NCBI RefSeq assembly: GCF_047718555.1
Contig: NZ_JBDNRK010000089.1
Location: forward strand, 1 to 10,532
Origin: Clostridium_I sp047718555
Lineage (GTDB): Bacteria > Bacillota > Clostridia > Clostridiales > Clostridiaceae
Length of the DNA stretch: 10,532 bases
Direction of reading: 5' to 3'
A model generated the notes under the pieces. That model saw nothing but the letters and a program-made list of their open reading frames with translations, did no database searches and had not been told where the DNA came from. Positions 1 to 6,987 of the stretch are shown here, in pieces; the first letter of the stretch is position 1, and each line of letters opens with the position of its first letter. Both the position numbers and the translations under genes were made by a program.

Positions 1-90
1 AGATAGCCCACTATCCTGGTCACCTGCTTCCTTGTTGGATTCAAAATATTCGTCGCATCTTTGACTTACTATTTATTTTCACATGCCTAA
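1..90. other. Leader segment upstream of the cluster, possible conserved or dispersed intergenic element
   Basis: This leader has a more even base composition than the surrounding A+T-rich DNA. It contains a small inverted repeat (GATAG at 2-6 with CTATC at 11-15) and the palindrome GGTCACC at 19-25. It is open for 20 or more codons in several frames on both strands, but none has a start codon with a ribosome binding site. One + frame is open from the window edge to a stop at 96-98 and could be a gene tail, but the translation is not recognisable. The composition and multi-frame openness recall dispersed intergenic repeats in clostridial genomes. That is an impression from memory; nothing in the window proves a second copy. 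Confidence 0.25.
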
Positions 91-101
91 TAATATAAAG
101 T

Positions 102-107
102 AGGTGA
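102..107 (+). promoter_or_regulatory. Ribosome binding site of the D-aminoacylase-type gene
   Basis: AGGTGA lies 4 nt before the ATG at 112. It matches the 3' part of the consensus AAGGAGGTGA and supports this ATG as the start. A TTGACT hexamer at 61-66 resembles a -35 box, but no good -10 lies 16-18 nt after it, so no promoter is called here. Confidence 0.6.
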
Positions 108-111
108 TTAA

Positions 112-1698
112 ATGAATAAAGTCCTTATAAAAAATGGATTCATAATAGATGGCACAGGTAAAGAGAGATTTTCTGGTGATATACTTATATCCGGTGAGAA
201 TATTGATAAAATTGGCAGCATAGAGGAAAATGAAGCTGACCATATAATAGATGCTGGAGGTAAAGTAGTTTGTCCTGGCTTTATAGATACTCATAGTCAT
301 TCTGATTTAAAAGTATTGATAGACGGATATATAGAGCCAAAGGTCAGACAGGGTATAACTACAGAAATTCTTGGCCAGGATGGTATTTCTATGGCACCAC
401 TTCCAAAGGAGTACGTAAGTCCATGGAGAAAAAACTTGGCAGGACTTGATGGAGATAGCGATAAGCTCTCCTGGGATTGGGAGAATACTGAGGGTTACCT
501 TAACTTATTAGAAAAATCAGGTGTTGGTCCCAATATGGCATACCTTGTTCCTCATGGAAATATAAGAATGGAAGCCATGGGCCTTGGCAATAAAAAGCCA
601 ACTGTTGAAGATGTAGAAAAAATGAAAGCTATAACAGAGAGAGAATTAAAAGCTGGTGCAGTTGGGCTGTCTTCTGGACTTATATATATGCCTTGTGCTT
701 ATGGAGAAACTGGTGAAATAATTGAACTTTGCAAGGTTGTAGCAAAACATGACAAAGTTTTTGTAGTGCACCAGAGAAGTGAAGCTGACACTATAGTGGA
801 ATCCATGAAGGAAATAATAAAAATAGGAAGAGAAAGTGGCGTAAAAATTCATTTTTCTCATTTTAAAGTTTGTGGAAAAAAGAACTGGGATAAAATTGAT
901 GAAATGCTGAAGCTTTTAGATGAGGCAAAAGCGGAGGGAATAAGAGTATCCTTTGATCAATATCCATATGCAGCAGGAAGTACAATGCTTGGAGTAATAC
1001 TGCCTCCTTGGGTTCACGATGGAGGTACTGATAAGCTTTTAAAGAGACTTCAGGATACAGAATTAAGAAAAAAGATGATTTGTGATATAGAAAATGGTAT
1101 ATCTGGTTGGGATAATTTCATAGACTTTGCAGGTATTGATAATATATATGTAACCAGCGTTAAAACTGAGAAAAATAAGGACTGTATAGGAAAAAATCTC
1201 AATGAAATAGGAAAGCTTAGAGGAAAAGATGCCTATAATGCTGTTTTTGATTTACTATATGAAGAGGAAAATGCAGTAGGTATGTATGATTATTATGGTA
1301 AGGAAGAACATATAATTAAATTCATGAAAAGAGAAGAGCAGAACGTATGTACAGATGGACTGCTTGCAGGAAAACCACATCCCAGAGTATATGGCACTTT
1401 CCCAAGGATATTAGGAAAATATGTTAGAGAAGAAAAAATTCTTACACTGGAAGAAGCCATATATAAGATGACCTTAAAACCAGCTCAGGTGTTTAAATTT
1501 AAGGATAGAGGAGAACTGGCAGAAGGGAAAAAGGCAGATATAGTAATATTTAATCCTGACACCATAATAGATAAAGCAAGTTTTATAGAGCCTGACCAGT
1601 ATTCTGATGGAATTGAAACTGTGATTATAAATGGAGAGATAATATTAAATAGGGGCAAAAGGTCTGATAAGTTAACAGGTAAGGTTATTAGAATATAA
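112..1698 (+). CDS. N-acyl-D-amino-acid deacylase family amidohydrolase (D-aminoacylase-like), 528 aa
   Basis: This is a cytosolic metal-dependent amidohydrolase of the D-aminoacylase/N-acyl-D-glutamate deacylase group, which hydrolyses N-acyl (amide) bonds. Visible marks are the N-terminal beta-sandwich start (VLIKNGFIIDGTG), the metal motif DTHSHSD with His61 and His63, His220 (VVHQRSEAD), His250 (HFSHFK), catalytic Asp415 (CTDGLL), and the family signature PHPRVYGTFPR at about 423-432. The C-terminal sandwich (GKKADIVIF, about 473-480) closes the fold. Length is slightly above the usual 480-500 aa. At residue 90, where classical enzymes have GNCG with the metal-ligand Cys, this protein has GQDG, so Asp90 replaces Cys. 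The gene leads the cluster, 146 nt ahead of ygeY. A role on an N-acyl, carbamoyl or ureido intermediate of purine breakdown is inferred from context; a plain D-amino-acid deacylase is the alternative. The family is certain, the substrate is not. Confidence 0.85.
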   Translation: MNKVLIKNGFIIDGTGKERFSGDILISGENIDKIGSIEENEADHIIDAGGKVVCPGFIDTHSHSDLKVLIDGYIEPKVRQGITTEILGQDGISMAPLPKEYVSPWRKNLAGLDGDSDKLSWDWENTEGYLNLLEKSGVGPNMAYLVPHGNIRMEAMGLGNKKPTVEDVEKMKAITERELKAGAVGLSSGLIYMPCAYGETGEIIELCKVVAKHDKVFVVHQRSEADTIVESMKEIIKIGRESGVKIHFSHFKVCGKKNWDKIDEMLKLLDEAKAEGIRVSFDQYPYAAGSTMLGVILPPWVHDGGTDKLLKRLQDTELRKKMICDIENGISGWDNFIDFAGIDNIYVTSVKTEKNKDCIGKNLNEIGKLRGKDAYNAVFDLLYEEENAVGMYDYYGKEEHIIKFMKREEQNVCTDGLLAGKPHPRVYGTFPRILGKYVREEKILTLEEAIYKMTLKPAQVFKFKDRGELAEGKKADIVIFNPDTIIDKASFIEPDQYSDGIETVIINGEIILNRGKRSDKLTGKVIRI

Positions 1699-1844
1699 GT
1701 TTAAAAATTAGCAAGCTGTTTCACCAAAATAACAAATTTTGTATGGTTTGTTCAAATTAAGATGGTAGTAAGATAACTTGAATAGGGTATTTGTAGTGGA
1801 CAATGAAGGTTTAGTAATTATACTGTGTTGGAGGTAATGTAAAA
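1699..1844. other. Intergenic gap between the amidohydrolase gene and ygeY, with a small inverted repeat
   Basis: This is the longest gene-free stretch inside the cluster (146 nt). It holds a perfect 6-bp inverted repeat, CAAAAT at 1725-1730 and ATTTTG at 1736-1741 with a 5-nt loop, flanked by ACC and GGT. The repeat is A+T-rich and lacks a T-run at the right place, so it is not a convincing terminator; it could be a protein-binding site. A -35/-10-like pair, TGGACA (1797-1802) and TATACT (1819-1824) with 16-nt spacing, is present, but its predicted transcript start would fall inside the ygeY ribosome binding site. No purine riboswitch core and no ORF are visible. Confidence 0.35.
1830..1834 (+). 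promoter_or_regulatory. Ribosome binding site of ygeY
   Basis: GGAGG is a strong anti-16S match 10 nt before the ATG at 1845, slightly farther away than is typical. No other start codon lies at a better distance. Confidence 0.6.
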
Positions 1845-3029
1845 ATGATATCTAAAGAAAGAGAAGCAGAAATAATAGAACTATGTCAGGATTTACTTCG
1901 TATAAGAAGTTACTCTGGAGAAGAGGATGGAGTGGTTGAAAGAGCTAAAAAAGCCTTTGTAGACATGGGTTACGATGATTTCTTTGTGGACGATTATGGA
2001 AATGTAATAGGTCACATAAAAGGAAATAAAAATGGAAAGAAAATATTGTTTGATGCACATATAGATACAGTAACAGTACCAGATGAGACAAAGTGGACTC
2101 AGAATCCTTTTGGTGGAGATATAGTTGATAAAAGGATATACGGTAGAGGTGCCTCTGATATGAAAGGTGCCTTCTGTGCAATGATTTGTGCCCTTTCATA
2201 TTTTGCAAAGGATACAAATAAGGAGTTTGCAGGAGATATTTATGTATCAGGAGTTGTACATGAAGAATGCTTTGAAGGGGTTGCCTCTAGAAAGATAAGT
2301 AAGAAGGTTCAACCGGATTATGTAGTCATAGGTGAAGCCTCAAACTGCAATCTTAAAAGAGGCCAGAGAGGAAGAGCGGAGATAGTAGTAGAGACCTTTG
2401 GAAAACCAGCTCATTCTGCCAATCCAGAAAAGGGAATCAATGCAGTGTATGAAATGAATAAACTAATTGAAAAGATAAGACATATAAGCAAACAGCATGA
2501 CGATTTTCTAGGAGACGGAATTTTAGAACTCACAGATATTAAATCTTCACCTTATCCAGGAGCTTCTGTAGTACCGGATTACTGCAAGGTAACTTACGAT
2601 AGAAGACTTTTAGTGGGAGAAACTAAGGAAAGTGTGCTGAAACCTATACTGGATATAATTAGTGAAGCAGAAGAAAAAGATTCAAGTTTTAAGGCAAAGG
2701 CAAGTTTTGCTGCTGGAACTGAAAAATGTTACACAGGAAATTTAATTGAAGGTGAAAGATTTTTCCCTGGTTGGGTACTTGATGAGCAGGATGAATATGT
2801 ACAAAAATCTTATAAGGGCTTAGTTGAAGCGGGATTAAATCCAGAAATTACTCATTATTCCTTCTGTACTAATGGAAGCCACTATGCCGGAGAAGCAGGT
2901 ATAAAGACTATAGGTTTTGGACCTTCAAAGGAAAATTTAGCACATACTATAGATGAATATATTGAAATAGATCAATTGTTAAAAGCTGTGAAGGGATATT
3001 ATTTAATAGCTAAAGCTAATCTTGTTTGA
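1845..3029 (+). CDS. ygeY: YgeY-family M20 metallohydrolase (selenium metabolism/purine catabolism linked), 394 aa
   Basis: This is a cytosolic di-metal amidohydrolase of the peptidase M20 fold, the family of ArgE, DapE and allantoate/N-carbamoyl-amino-acid hydrolases. Metal and catalytic residues are all present: His72 and Asp74 (DAHIDTV), bridging Asp105 (GASDMKG), catalytic Glu140 and metal Glu141 (HEE), Glu164 (IGEAS), and C-terminal His367 (LAHTIDE). His190 in KPAHSANP marks the small dimerisation domain inserted between the two halves of the catalytic domain. Length is close to the roughly 400 aa of E. coli YgeY, which lies with ssnA, hyuA and xanthine-dehydrogenase-type genes in the E. 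coli selenium/purine locus. Here hydA and ssnA follow directly. It is likely to hydrolyse a linear amide or ureido product of ring opening, but the exact substrate cannot be read from the sequence. A dipeptidase or deacetylase role is less likely given the neighbours. Confidence 0.88.
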   Translation: MISKEREAEIIELCQDLLRIRSYSGEEDGVVERAKKAFVDMGYDDFFVDDYGNVIGHIKGNKNGKKILFDAHIDTVTVPDETKWTQNPFGGDIVDKRIYGRGASDMKGAFCAMICALSYFAKDTNKEFAGDIYVSGVVHEECFEGVASRKISKKVQPDYVVIGEASNCNLKRGQRGRAEIVVETFGKPAHSANPEKGINAVYEMNKLIEKIRHISKQHDDFLGDGILELTDIKSSPYPGASVVPDYCKVTYDRRLLVGETKESVLKPILDIISEAEEKDSSFKAKASFAAGTEKCYTGNLIEGERFFPGWVLDEQDEYVQKSYKGLVEAGLNPEITHYSFCTNGSHYAGEAGIKTIGFGPSKENLAHTIDEYIEIDQLLKAVKGYYLIAKANLV

Positions 3030-3071
3030 GTTTCATTTGATAAGCAGACAGTATTTTTATTGATAATCTAA

Positions 3072-3083
3072 AAGGGGGTGGGG
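3072..3083 (+). promoter_or_regulatory. Ribosome binding site of hydA
   Basis: A G-rich tract, AAGGGGGTGGGG, ends 2 nt before the ATG at 3086. Its AAGGGGGTG core is one substitution from AAGGAGGTG and sits 5 nt from the start codon. It fixes the start of hydA. Confidence 0.65.
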
Positions 3084-3085
3084 AT

Positions 3086-4468
3086 ATGAGTGTTTTAATA
3101 AAGAATGGAACCATAATAGCAGAAGATAAAGAACTAATAGGTGATATCTATATAGAAAACAATATAATAAGTGAAATAGGCGTGAATATAAATAAAATTG
3201 CAGATGAGATTATAGACGCCAGTGATAAATTTGTAGTTCCTGGAGGTATTGATGCCCATACACATCTGAATATTCACATGGGAGATATTGTGGCTAAAGA
3301 TGATTTTTATACTGGAACTGTGGCAGCGGCTTGTGGCGGAACTACTTCTATTATAGATCATATGGGCTTTGGACCAAAAGGCTGTGATTTACATCATCAG
3401 TTAAAGGTCTATCATGAATATGCACAGGGTAATTCAGTTATAGATTATAGTTTTCATGGAGTTATTCAGCATGTAAATGAAAATATACTAGAAGAAATGG
3501 AAGACATGGTAACAAAAGAGGGCATATCCAGCTTTAAAATATATTTAACTTACGACAATAAAGTCAGTGATGAAGAGGCTCTTAAGGTTATGATTAGACT
3601 TAAGGAATTGGAAGCTATTACTACAGTACATTGTGAAAATGATGGTGTAATAAATTATTTCAGAAATTTATTTATTAAAGAAGGTAAAATTCAGCCTATA
3701 TACCACGCCTTAAGCAGGCCAGAAGAAAGCGAAGCAGAGGCCGTAAATAGGATGATCAGTCTAGCATCCGTTGCTGGAAATGCACCATTATATATCGTCC
3801 ATGTATCCTGTGAAAAGAGTATGGAACATATAATAAAAGCTCAGCAGGCAGGTAAAAATGTAATGGCAGAAACCTGTCCTCAATATTTATTTCTAGATGA
3901 AGATAAATATAGGGAGAAGGATATGCAGGGTTTAAAGTATATAATGAGTCCACCTCTAAGGAAAAAAGAAAATCAGAATTTACTTTGGAATAATATATCA
4001 AATAATAATATACAGGTGGTTGCAACAGATCATTGTTCTTTTGATTTTAAAGGTGATAAGCAGAGGGGAAAAGATGATTTTACAAAATGTCCTAATGGAG
4101 GACCTGGCATAGAGACTAGAATACCTCTTATGTTTTCTGAGGGAGTCATGAAGGGTAGAATTGATATAAGAACCTTTGTAGATGTAGTAAGTACTAATCC
4201 AGCAAAGATATTTGGATTATATCCTAAAAAGGGAGTTATAAGTGTGGGAGCAGATGCAGATATTGTAATCATCGATAAAAATAAAGAAGTTACATTATCA
4301 AAGACAATGCTTCATGAAAATGTTGATTATACACCCTATGAAGGCATGAAGTTAAAAGGATATCCTGTTCTAACCATGGTGAGAGGAAAAGTTATTGCAC
4401 GGGACAATGTATTTACAGGAGAAAAAGGTTATGGAGAATTTTTAAGTAGATATCTCTGGAAAGGATGA
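3086..4468 (+). CDS. hydA: Dihydropyrimidinase / D-hydantoinase family cyclic amidohydrolase, 460 aa
   Basis: This cytosolic binuclear-metal enzyme opens cyclic amides such as dihydropyrimidines and 5-substituted hydantoins. The full metal set is visible: His58 and His60 (DAHTH), Lys151, the expected carboxylated bridging lysine (FKIYLTY), His182 (VHCEN), His239 (VHVS) and Asp315 (ATDHCSF). Tyr156, four residues after the lysine pair region, matches the oxyanion-stabilising Tyr of the family. The C-terminal sandwich segment GADADIVIID is at 388-397. Length equals that of E. coli HyuA (461 aa), a member of the same purine-type locus. It begins 56 nt after ygeY, and its TGA is 9 nt before the ssnA start, so the two are probably translationally coupled. 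In context it would hydrolyse a reduced purine-derived ring, possibly the product of the PreA-like protein (inference). Allantoinase is a less likely alternative. Confidence 0.9.
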   Translation: MSVLIKNGTIIAEDKELIGDIYIENNIISEIGVNINKIADEIIDASDKFVVPGGIDAHTHLNIHMGDIVAKDDFYTGTVAAACGGTTSIIDHMGFGPKGCDLHHQLKVYHEYAQGNSVIDYSFHGVIQHVNENILEEMEDMVTKEGISSFKIYLTYDNKVSDEEALKVMIRLKELEAITTVHCENDGVINYFRNLFIKEGKIQPIYHALSRPEESEAEAVNRMISLASVAGNAPLYIVHVSCEKSMEHIIKAQQAGKNVMAETCPQYLFLDEDKYREKDMQGLKYIMSPPLRKKENQNLLWNNISNNNIQVVATDHCSFDFKGDKQRGKDDFTKCPNGGPGIETRIPLMFSEGVMKGRIDIRTFVDVVSTNPAKIFGLYPKKGVISVGADADIVIIDKNKEVTLSKTMLHENVDYTPYEGMKLKGYPVLTMVRGKVIARDNVFTGEKGYGEFLSRYLWKG

Positions 4469-4477
4469 AACGTTAAT

Positions 4478-5815
4478 ATGCTTATAAAAAATGGAACAAT
4501 CGTTACCTTTGATGAGAAAAATACAGTTATAGAAAATGCTGCTGTTTATATAGAAGATAATATTATCAGAGAAGTGGGAAAATCCTCTGAGTTAGAGAAA
4601 AAATATAAAACAGAAGAAGTACTAGATGCCAAGGGAAAAATAGTGATGCCTGGCCTTATATGTTCCCACTATCATGCATACAGTGTCTTTGCCAGAGGTA
4701 TGATTCTAGATGGAGATCCGGCTTCAAACTTTATAGAAGTTTTAAGAAGAGTTTGGTGGAGACTGGACAAAAAACTTACATTGGAAGATGTATACTACAG
4801 CGGTTTAGTTTCTGCTATAGATGCAGTAAAAAGTGGTACTACTACTTTAATAGATCATCATGCCAGCCCCTATGCTTGCACAGGCAGTCTTGAAGAACTT
4901 AGCAAGGCTTTTTCAAAGGTAGGAGTTAGAGGAAATTACTGCTATGAAGTGTCTGAGAGAGATGGTATGGATATAGCAAAAGAAGGACTTCTAGAAAATT
5001 ATAATTTTATAAAGAAGTGTAATGATAACAAAGATGATTTAATAACAGGCTCCTTTGGACTTCACGCTTCATTTACAGTATCAGATGAAACTCTAAAAGA
5101 GGCAGTGGCTATGAGAGATGAACTTGGCTGCGGGTTCCATGTTCATGTATCTGAAGGAAATATGGATGAAGAACTCAGCCAGTATAACTACGGAAAGAGT
5201 GTAGTAAAGAGACTAAGGGATATGAAGGTTCTAGGAGAGAAGACCATAGCTGTACATGGTGTAAACATAGGGAAGGAAGATGTGGATATACTACGGAAAA
5301 CAAATAGTATAGTAGTTCACAATCCAGAATCCAATATGAATAACGCAGTTGGAATTCCTCCTATTTTAGATATGATGGATAAAGATGTGCTAGTAGGACT
5401 TGGTACAGATGGATTTACAGGAAATATGTTTAGAGAGATAGAAAACCTTTATGTAGTGCATAAGCTTGTAGATAAAGATCCAAGAGTTATGAGTGTGCCG
5501 GAAACTATTAAAATTGCTTTCAAAAATAATAGTGAAATAGTTGAGAGATTATTTGGAAAACCTGCTGGAATAGTGAAGGAAGGAGCCTTTGCAGACCTAA
5601 TAATAGTGGATTATAATAGCCCAACTCCTTTCAATAGCTCAAATGCAGGAGGACATCTTATCTTTGGAATGAACAGTAATAATGTAGTCAGCACTATAAT
5701 AAATGGAAAAGTAGTTATGAAGGATAGAAAACTTGTAAATATAGATGAAGAAATGGTTATGAAGAAGTCAAGAGAAGTTTCTAAGAATTTATGGGATAGA
5801 CTAAATAATAAATAA
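4478..5815 (+). CDS. ssnA: SsnA-type aminohydrolase of the amidohydrolase superfamily, 445 aa
   Basis: SsnA proteins are putative deaminases/hydrolases of the guanine deaminase, chlorohydrolase and SAH-deaminase branch. Seen here are His64 and His66 (CSHYHAY), His223 and Glu226 (HVHVSEG), His260 (IAVHGV) and Asp311 (LGTDGF), the mononuclear-metal set of that branch. The MLIKNGTIVTFDE start and the GAFADLIIVDY segment (369-379) supply the flanking beta-sandwich. E. coli SsnA is 442 aa, so this copy is complete. It starts 9 nt after the hydA stop; the only SD-like match is AAGG at 4461-4464, 13 nt upstream, so it probably depends on coupling to hydA translation. E. coli ssnA is named for a stationary-phase phenotype, and its homologues are needed for anaerobic uric-acid breakdown in gut bacteria. 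Deamination or ring hydrolysis of a purine intermediate is inferred; the chemistry is not settled by sequence. Confidence 0.88.
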   Translation: MLIKNGTIVTFDEKNTVIENAAVYIEDNIIREVGKSSELEKKYKTEEVLDAKGKIVMPGLICSHYHAYSVFARGMILDGDPASNFIEVLRRVWWRLDKKLTLEDVYYSGLVSAIDAVKSGTTTLIDHHASPYACTGSLEELSKAFSKVGVRGNYCYEVSERDGMDIAKEGLLENYNFIKKCNDNKDDLITGSFGLHASFTVSDETLKEAVAMRDELGCGFHVHVSEGNMDEELSQYNYGKSVVKRLRDMKVLGEKTIAVHGVNIGKEDVDILRKTNSIVVHNPESNMNNAVGIPPILDMMDKDVLVGLGTDGFTGNMFREIENLYVVHKLVDKDPRVMSVPETIKIAFKNNSEIVERLFGKPAGIVKEGAFADLIIVDYNSPTPFNSSNAGGHLIFGMNSNNVVSTIINGKVVMKDRKLVNIDEEMVMKKSREVSKNLWDRLNNK

Positions 5816-5830
5816 ATGAGATTTATTAAT

Positions 5831-5837
5831 AAGGAGG
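5831..5837 (+). promoter_or_regulatory. Ribosome binding site of the PreA-like gene
   Basis: AAGGAGG is a full consensus Shine-Dalgarno 7 nt before the ATG at 5845. It is among the strongest translation signals in the window. Confidence 0.7.
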
Positions 5838-5844
5838 AAAACAT

Positions 5845-6933
5845 ATGGCAGATTTAAAGGTAAAAATAGGTGGTATGGAATTTGAAAATCCTGTTATGGT
5901 TGCAGCAGGACCACCTTCGAGAAATGCAGATATGATTATAGATTGTGTAAAAAATGGAGCAGGTGGAGTAGTAAGTAAGACTATATCTACAGAAGCAGCT
6001 CATATACCTAAGCCTTGCATGGCTGACTACAAGACAAGATTCTTAAACACAGAGCTTTGGTCAGAACTTAGCCCGGAGCATTGGATTGAGAAGGAATATG
6101 AAAAGGCTAAAACCTGCGGAGCACCTTTAATTGTTGGAATGGGCTATACTCCAGAACAAATAGAAAATCTAATTCCTAGAGTGGATAAATTTGCAGATGC
6201 CTATGAAATATCCAGTCACTATGTGGGAAGAGACATAACTCCTGTATTAAATACTTTGAAGGCAGCAAAGGCTCATACTAAAAAGCCAGTATTCATGAAG
6301 GTAAGTCCAGGAATTGCGGATATAGGTGAATTCGGGAGGGCACTAGAGGCTGCTGGTGCAGATGGGCTGGTTGCCATAAATTCGGTAGGACCATGTTTTG
6401 CTATTGACATAGAAACTGGTTTACCACAAATGGGCAGTGAAGCAGGATACGGTTGGATGTCTGGAGCAGCTATAAAGCCAATTGCACTAAGACATGTATA
6501 TGAACTTTGCAAGGCAGTAAAAATTCCTGTACTTGCAGTAGGTGGGGTTACCAAGGGGGAAGATGTTATTGAAATGCTTATGGCTGGAGCAGCAGCAGTT
6601 CAGGTCTGTACTCAAGCTATAGTTGAAGGAAATAAGGCTTTTGGTAGAATAGTAAAGGAAACAAATAACTGGTTAGACAGCCATGGTTATAAATCTTTAG
6701 ATGATATAAGAGGTATGACTATAGAGAAGATGAAGGAAAGAAAGGCTCCACAATATGATACTGTTTATCCAGTAGTGACTGAAGATAATTGTATTGGCTG
6801 TGGAAAGTGTAAAGAAAGCTGTGTATATCAGGCTATAACTGTGGATAATAAAAAGGCGGTTGTGGATAATTCTAGATGTTTTGGCTGTGGACTCTGCAGC
6901 ACTCGTTGTCCAGTTGGGGCTATAAAGCTTTAA
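5845..6933 (+). CDS. PreA-like dihydropyrimidine dehydrogenase/dihydroorotate dehydrogenase family flavoprotein with two 4Fe-4S clusters, 362 aa
   Basis: This is an FMN TIM-barrel oxidoreductase with a C-terminal bacterial ferredoxin domain, the layout of the PreA subunit of NAD-dependent dihydropyrimidine dehydrogenase. The barrel spans about 1-265. DPD-type marks are FMKVSPGIADI (150-160), GADGLVAINSV (171-181), SGAAIKPIALRHV (206-218) and the flavin-phosphate region AVGGVTKGED (231-240) to AGAAAVQVCTQAI (247-259). Two complete CxxCxxCxxxC motifs follow: Cys316/319/322/326 and Cys345/348/351/355. It is about 50 aa shorter than E. coli PreA (411 aa). The substrate loop is odd: where DPD has NLSCPHG with the catalytic Cys, this protein reads EISSHYVG (121-128), with Ser124 at the Cys position, and the rest of the loop is shortened. 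No PreT (NADPH/FAD) gene is adjacent. Reduction of a purine-derived ring is inferred; uracil reduction seems unlikely. Confidence 0.85.
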   Translation: MADLKVKIGGMEFENPVMVAAGPPSRNADMIIDCVKNGAGGVVSKTISTEAAHIPKPCMADYKTRFLNTELWSELSPEHWIEKEYEKAKTCGAPLIVGMGYTPEQIENLIPRVDKFADAYEISSHYVGRDITPVLNTLKAAKAHTKKPVFMKVSPGIADIGEFGRALEAAGADGLVAINSVGPCFAIDIETGLPQMGSEAGYGWMSGAAIKPIALRHVYELCKAVKIPVLAVGGVTKGEDVIEMLMAGAAAVQVCTQAIVEGNKAFGRIVKETNNWLDSHGYKSLDDIRGMTIEKMKERKAPQYDTVYPVVTEDNCIGCGKCKESCVYQAITVDNKKAVVDNSRCFGCGLCSTRCPVGAIKL

Positions 6934-6969
6934 AATATTATAAACAGCTTGGTTAAAAATTATGGTTTT

Positions 6970-6980
6970 AGAAGGGGGGA
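6970..6980 (+). promoter_or_regulatory. Ribosome binding site that decides the xdhA start
   Basis: AGAAGGGGGGA lies 7 nt before the ATG at 6988. An in-frame TTG at 6949 is 39 nt upstream with no SD-like sequence in front of it, and starting there would translate the SD itself (as Arg-Arg-Gly-Glu). The ATG at 6988 is therefore preferred. Confidence 0.7.
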
Positions 6981-6987
6981 AAATTAT

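Noticed and set aside
1..72. 24-codon open frame on the minus strand at the window start
   Set aside because: It is preceded directly by a TAA, has no start codon or ribosome binding site, and overlaps open frames on the other strand; it is not a supported gene.
1797..1824. Promoter-like TGGACA / TATACT pair with 16-nt spacing before ygeY
   Set aside because: Its transcript would start near 1831, inside the GGAGG ribosome binding site, leaving ygeY without a proper leader. Such pairs are common by chance in A+T-rich DNA.
1699..1844. Purine (guanine/adenine) riboswitch
   Set aside because: The conserved junction sequences of the purine aptamer are not present here or in the other gaps; nothing in the leader 1-111 matches either.
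3037..3067. Promoter-like TTGATA / GATAAT pair before hydA
   Set aside because: The 19-nt spacing is poor, and the predicted start near 3074 would cut into the hydA Shine-Dalgarno.
4660..4893. Second + strand frame of 77 codons inside ssnA
   Set aside because: It overlaps the metal-binding region of ssnA in another frame and has no ribosome binding site.
5845..6933. Simple call of dihydroorotate dehydrogenase PyrD
   Set aside because: The C-terminal double 4Fe-4S domain and SGAAIKPIALRHV-type motifs fit the DPD/PreA branch, there are no pyrimidine-biosynthesis neighbours, and the DHOD catalytic loop is not conserved.
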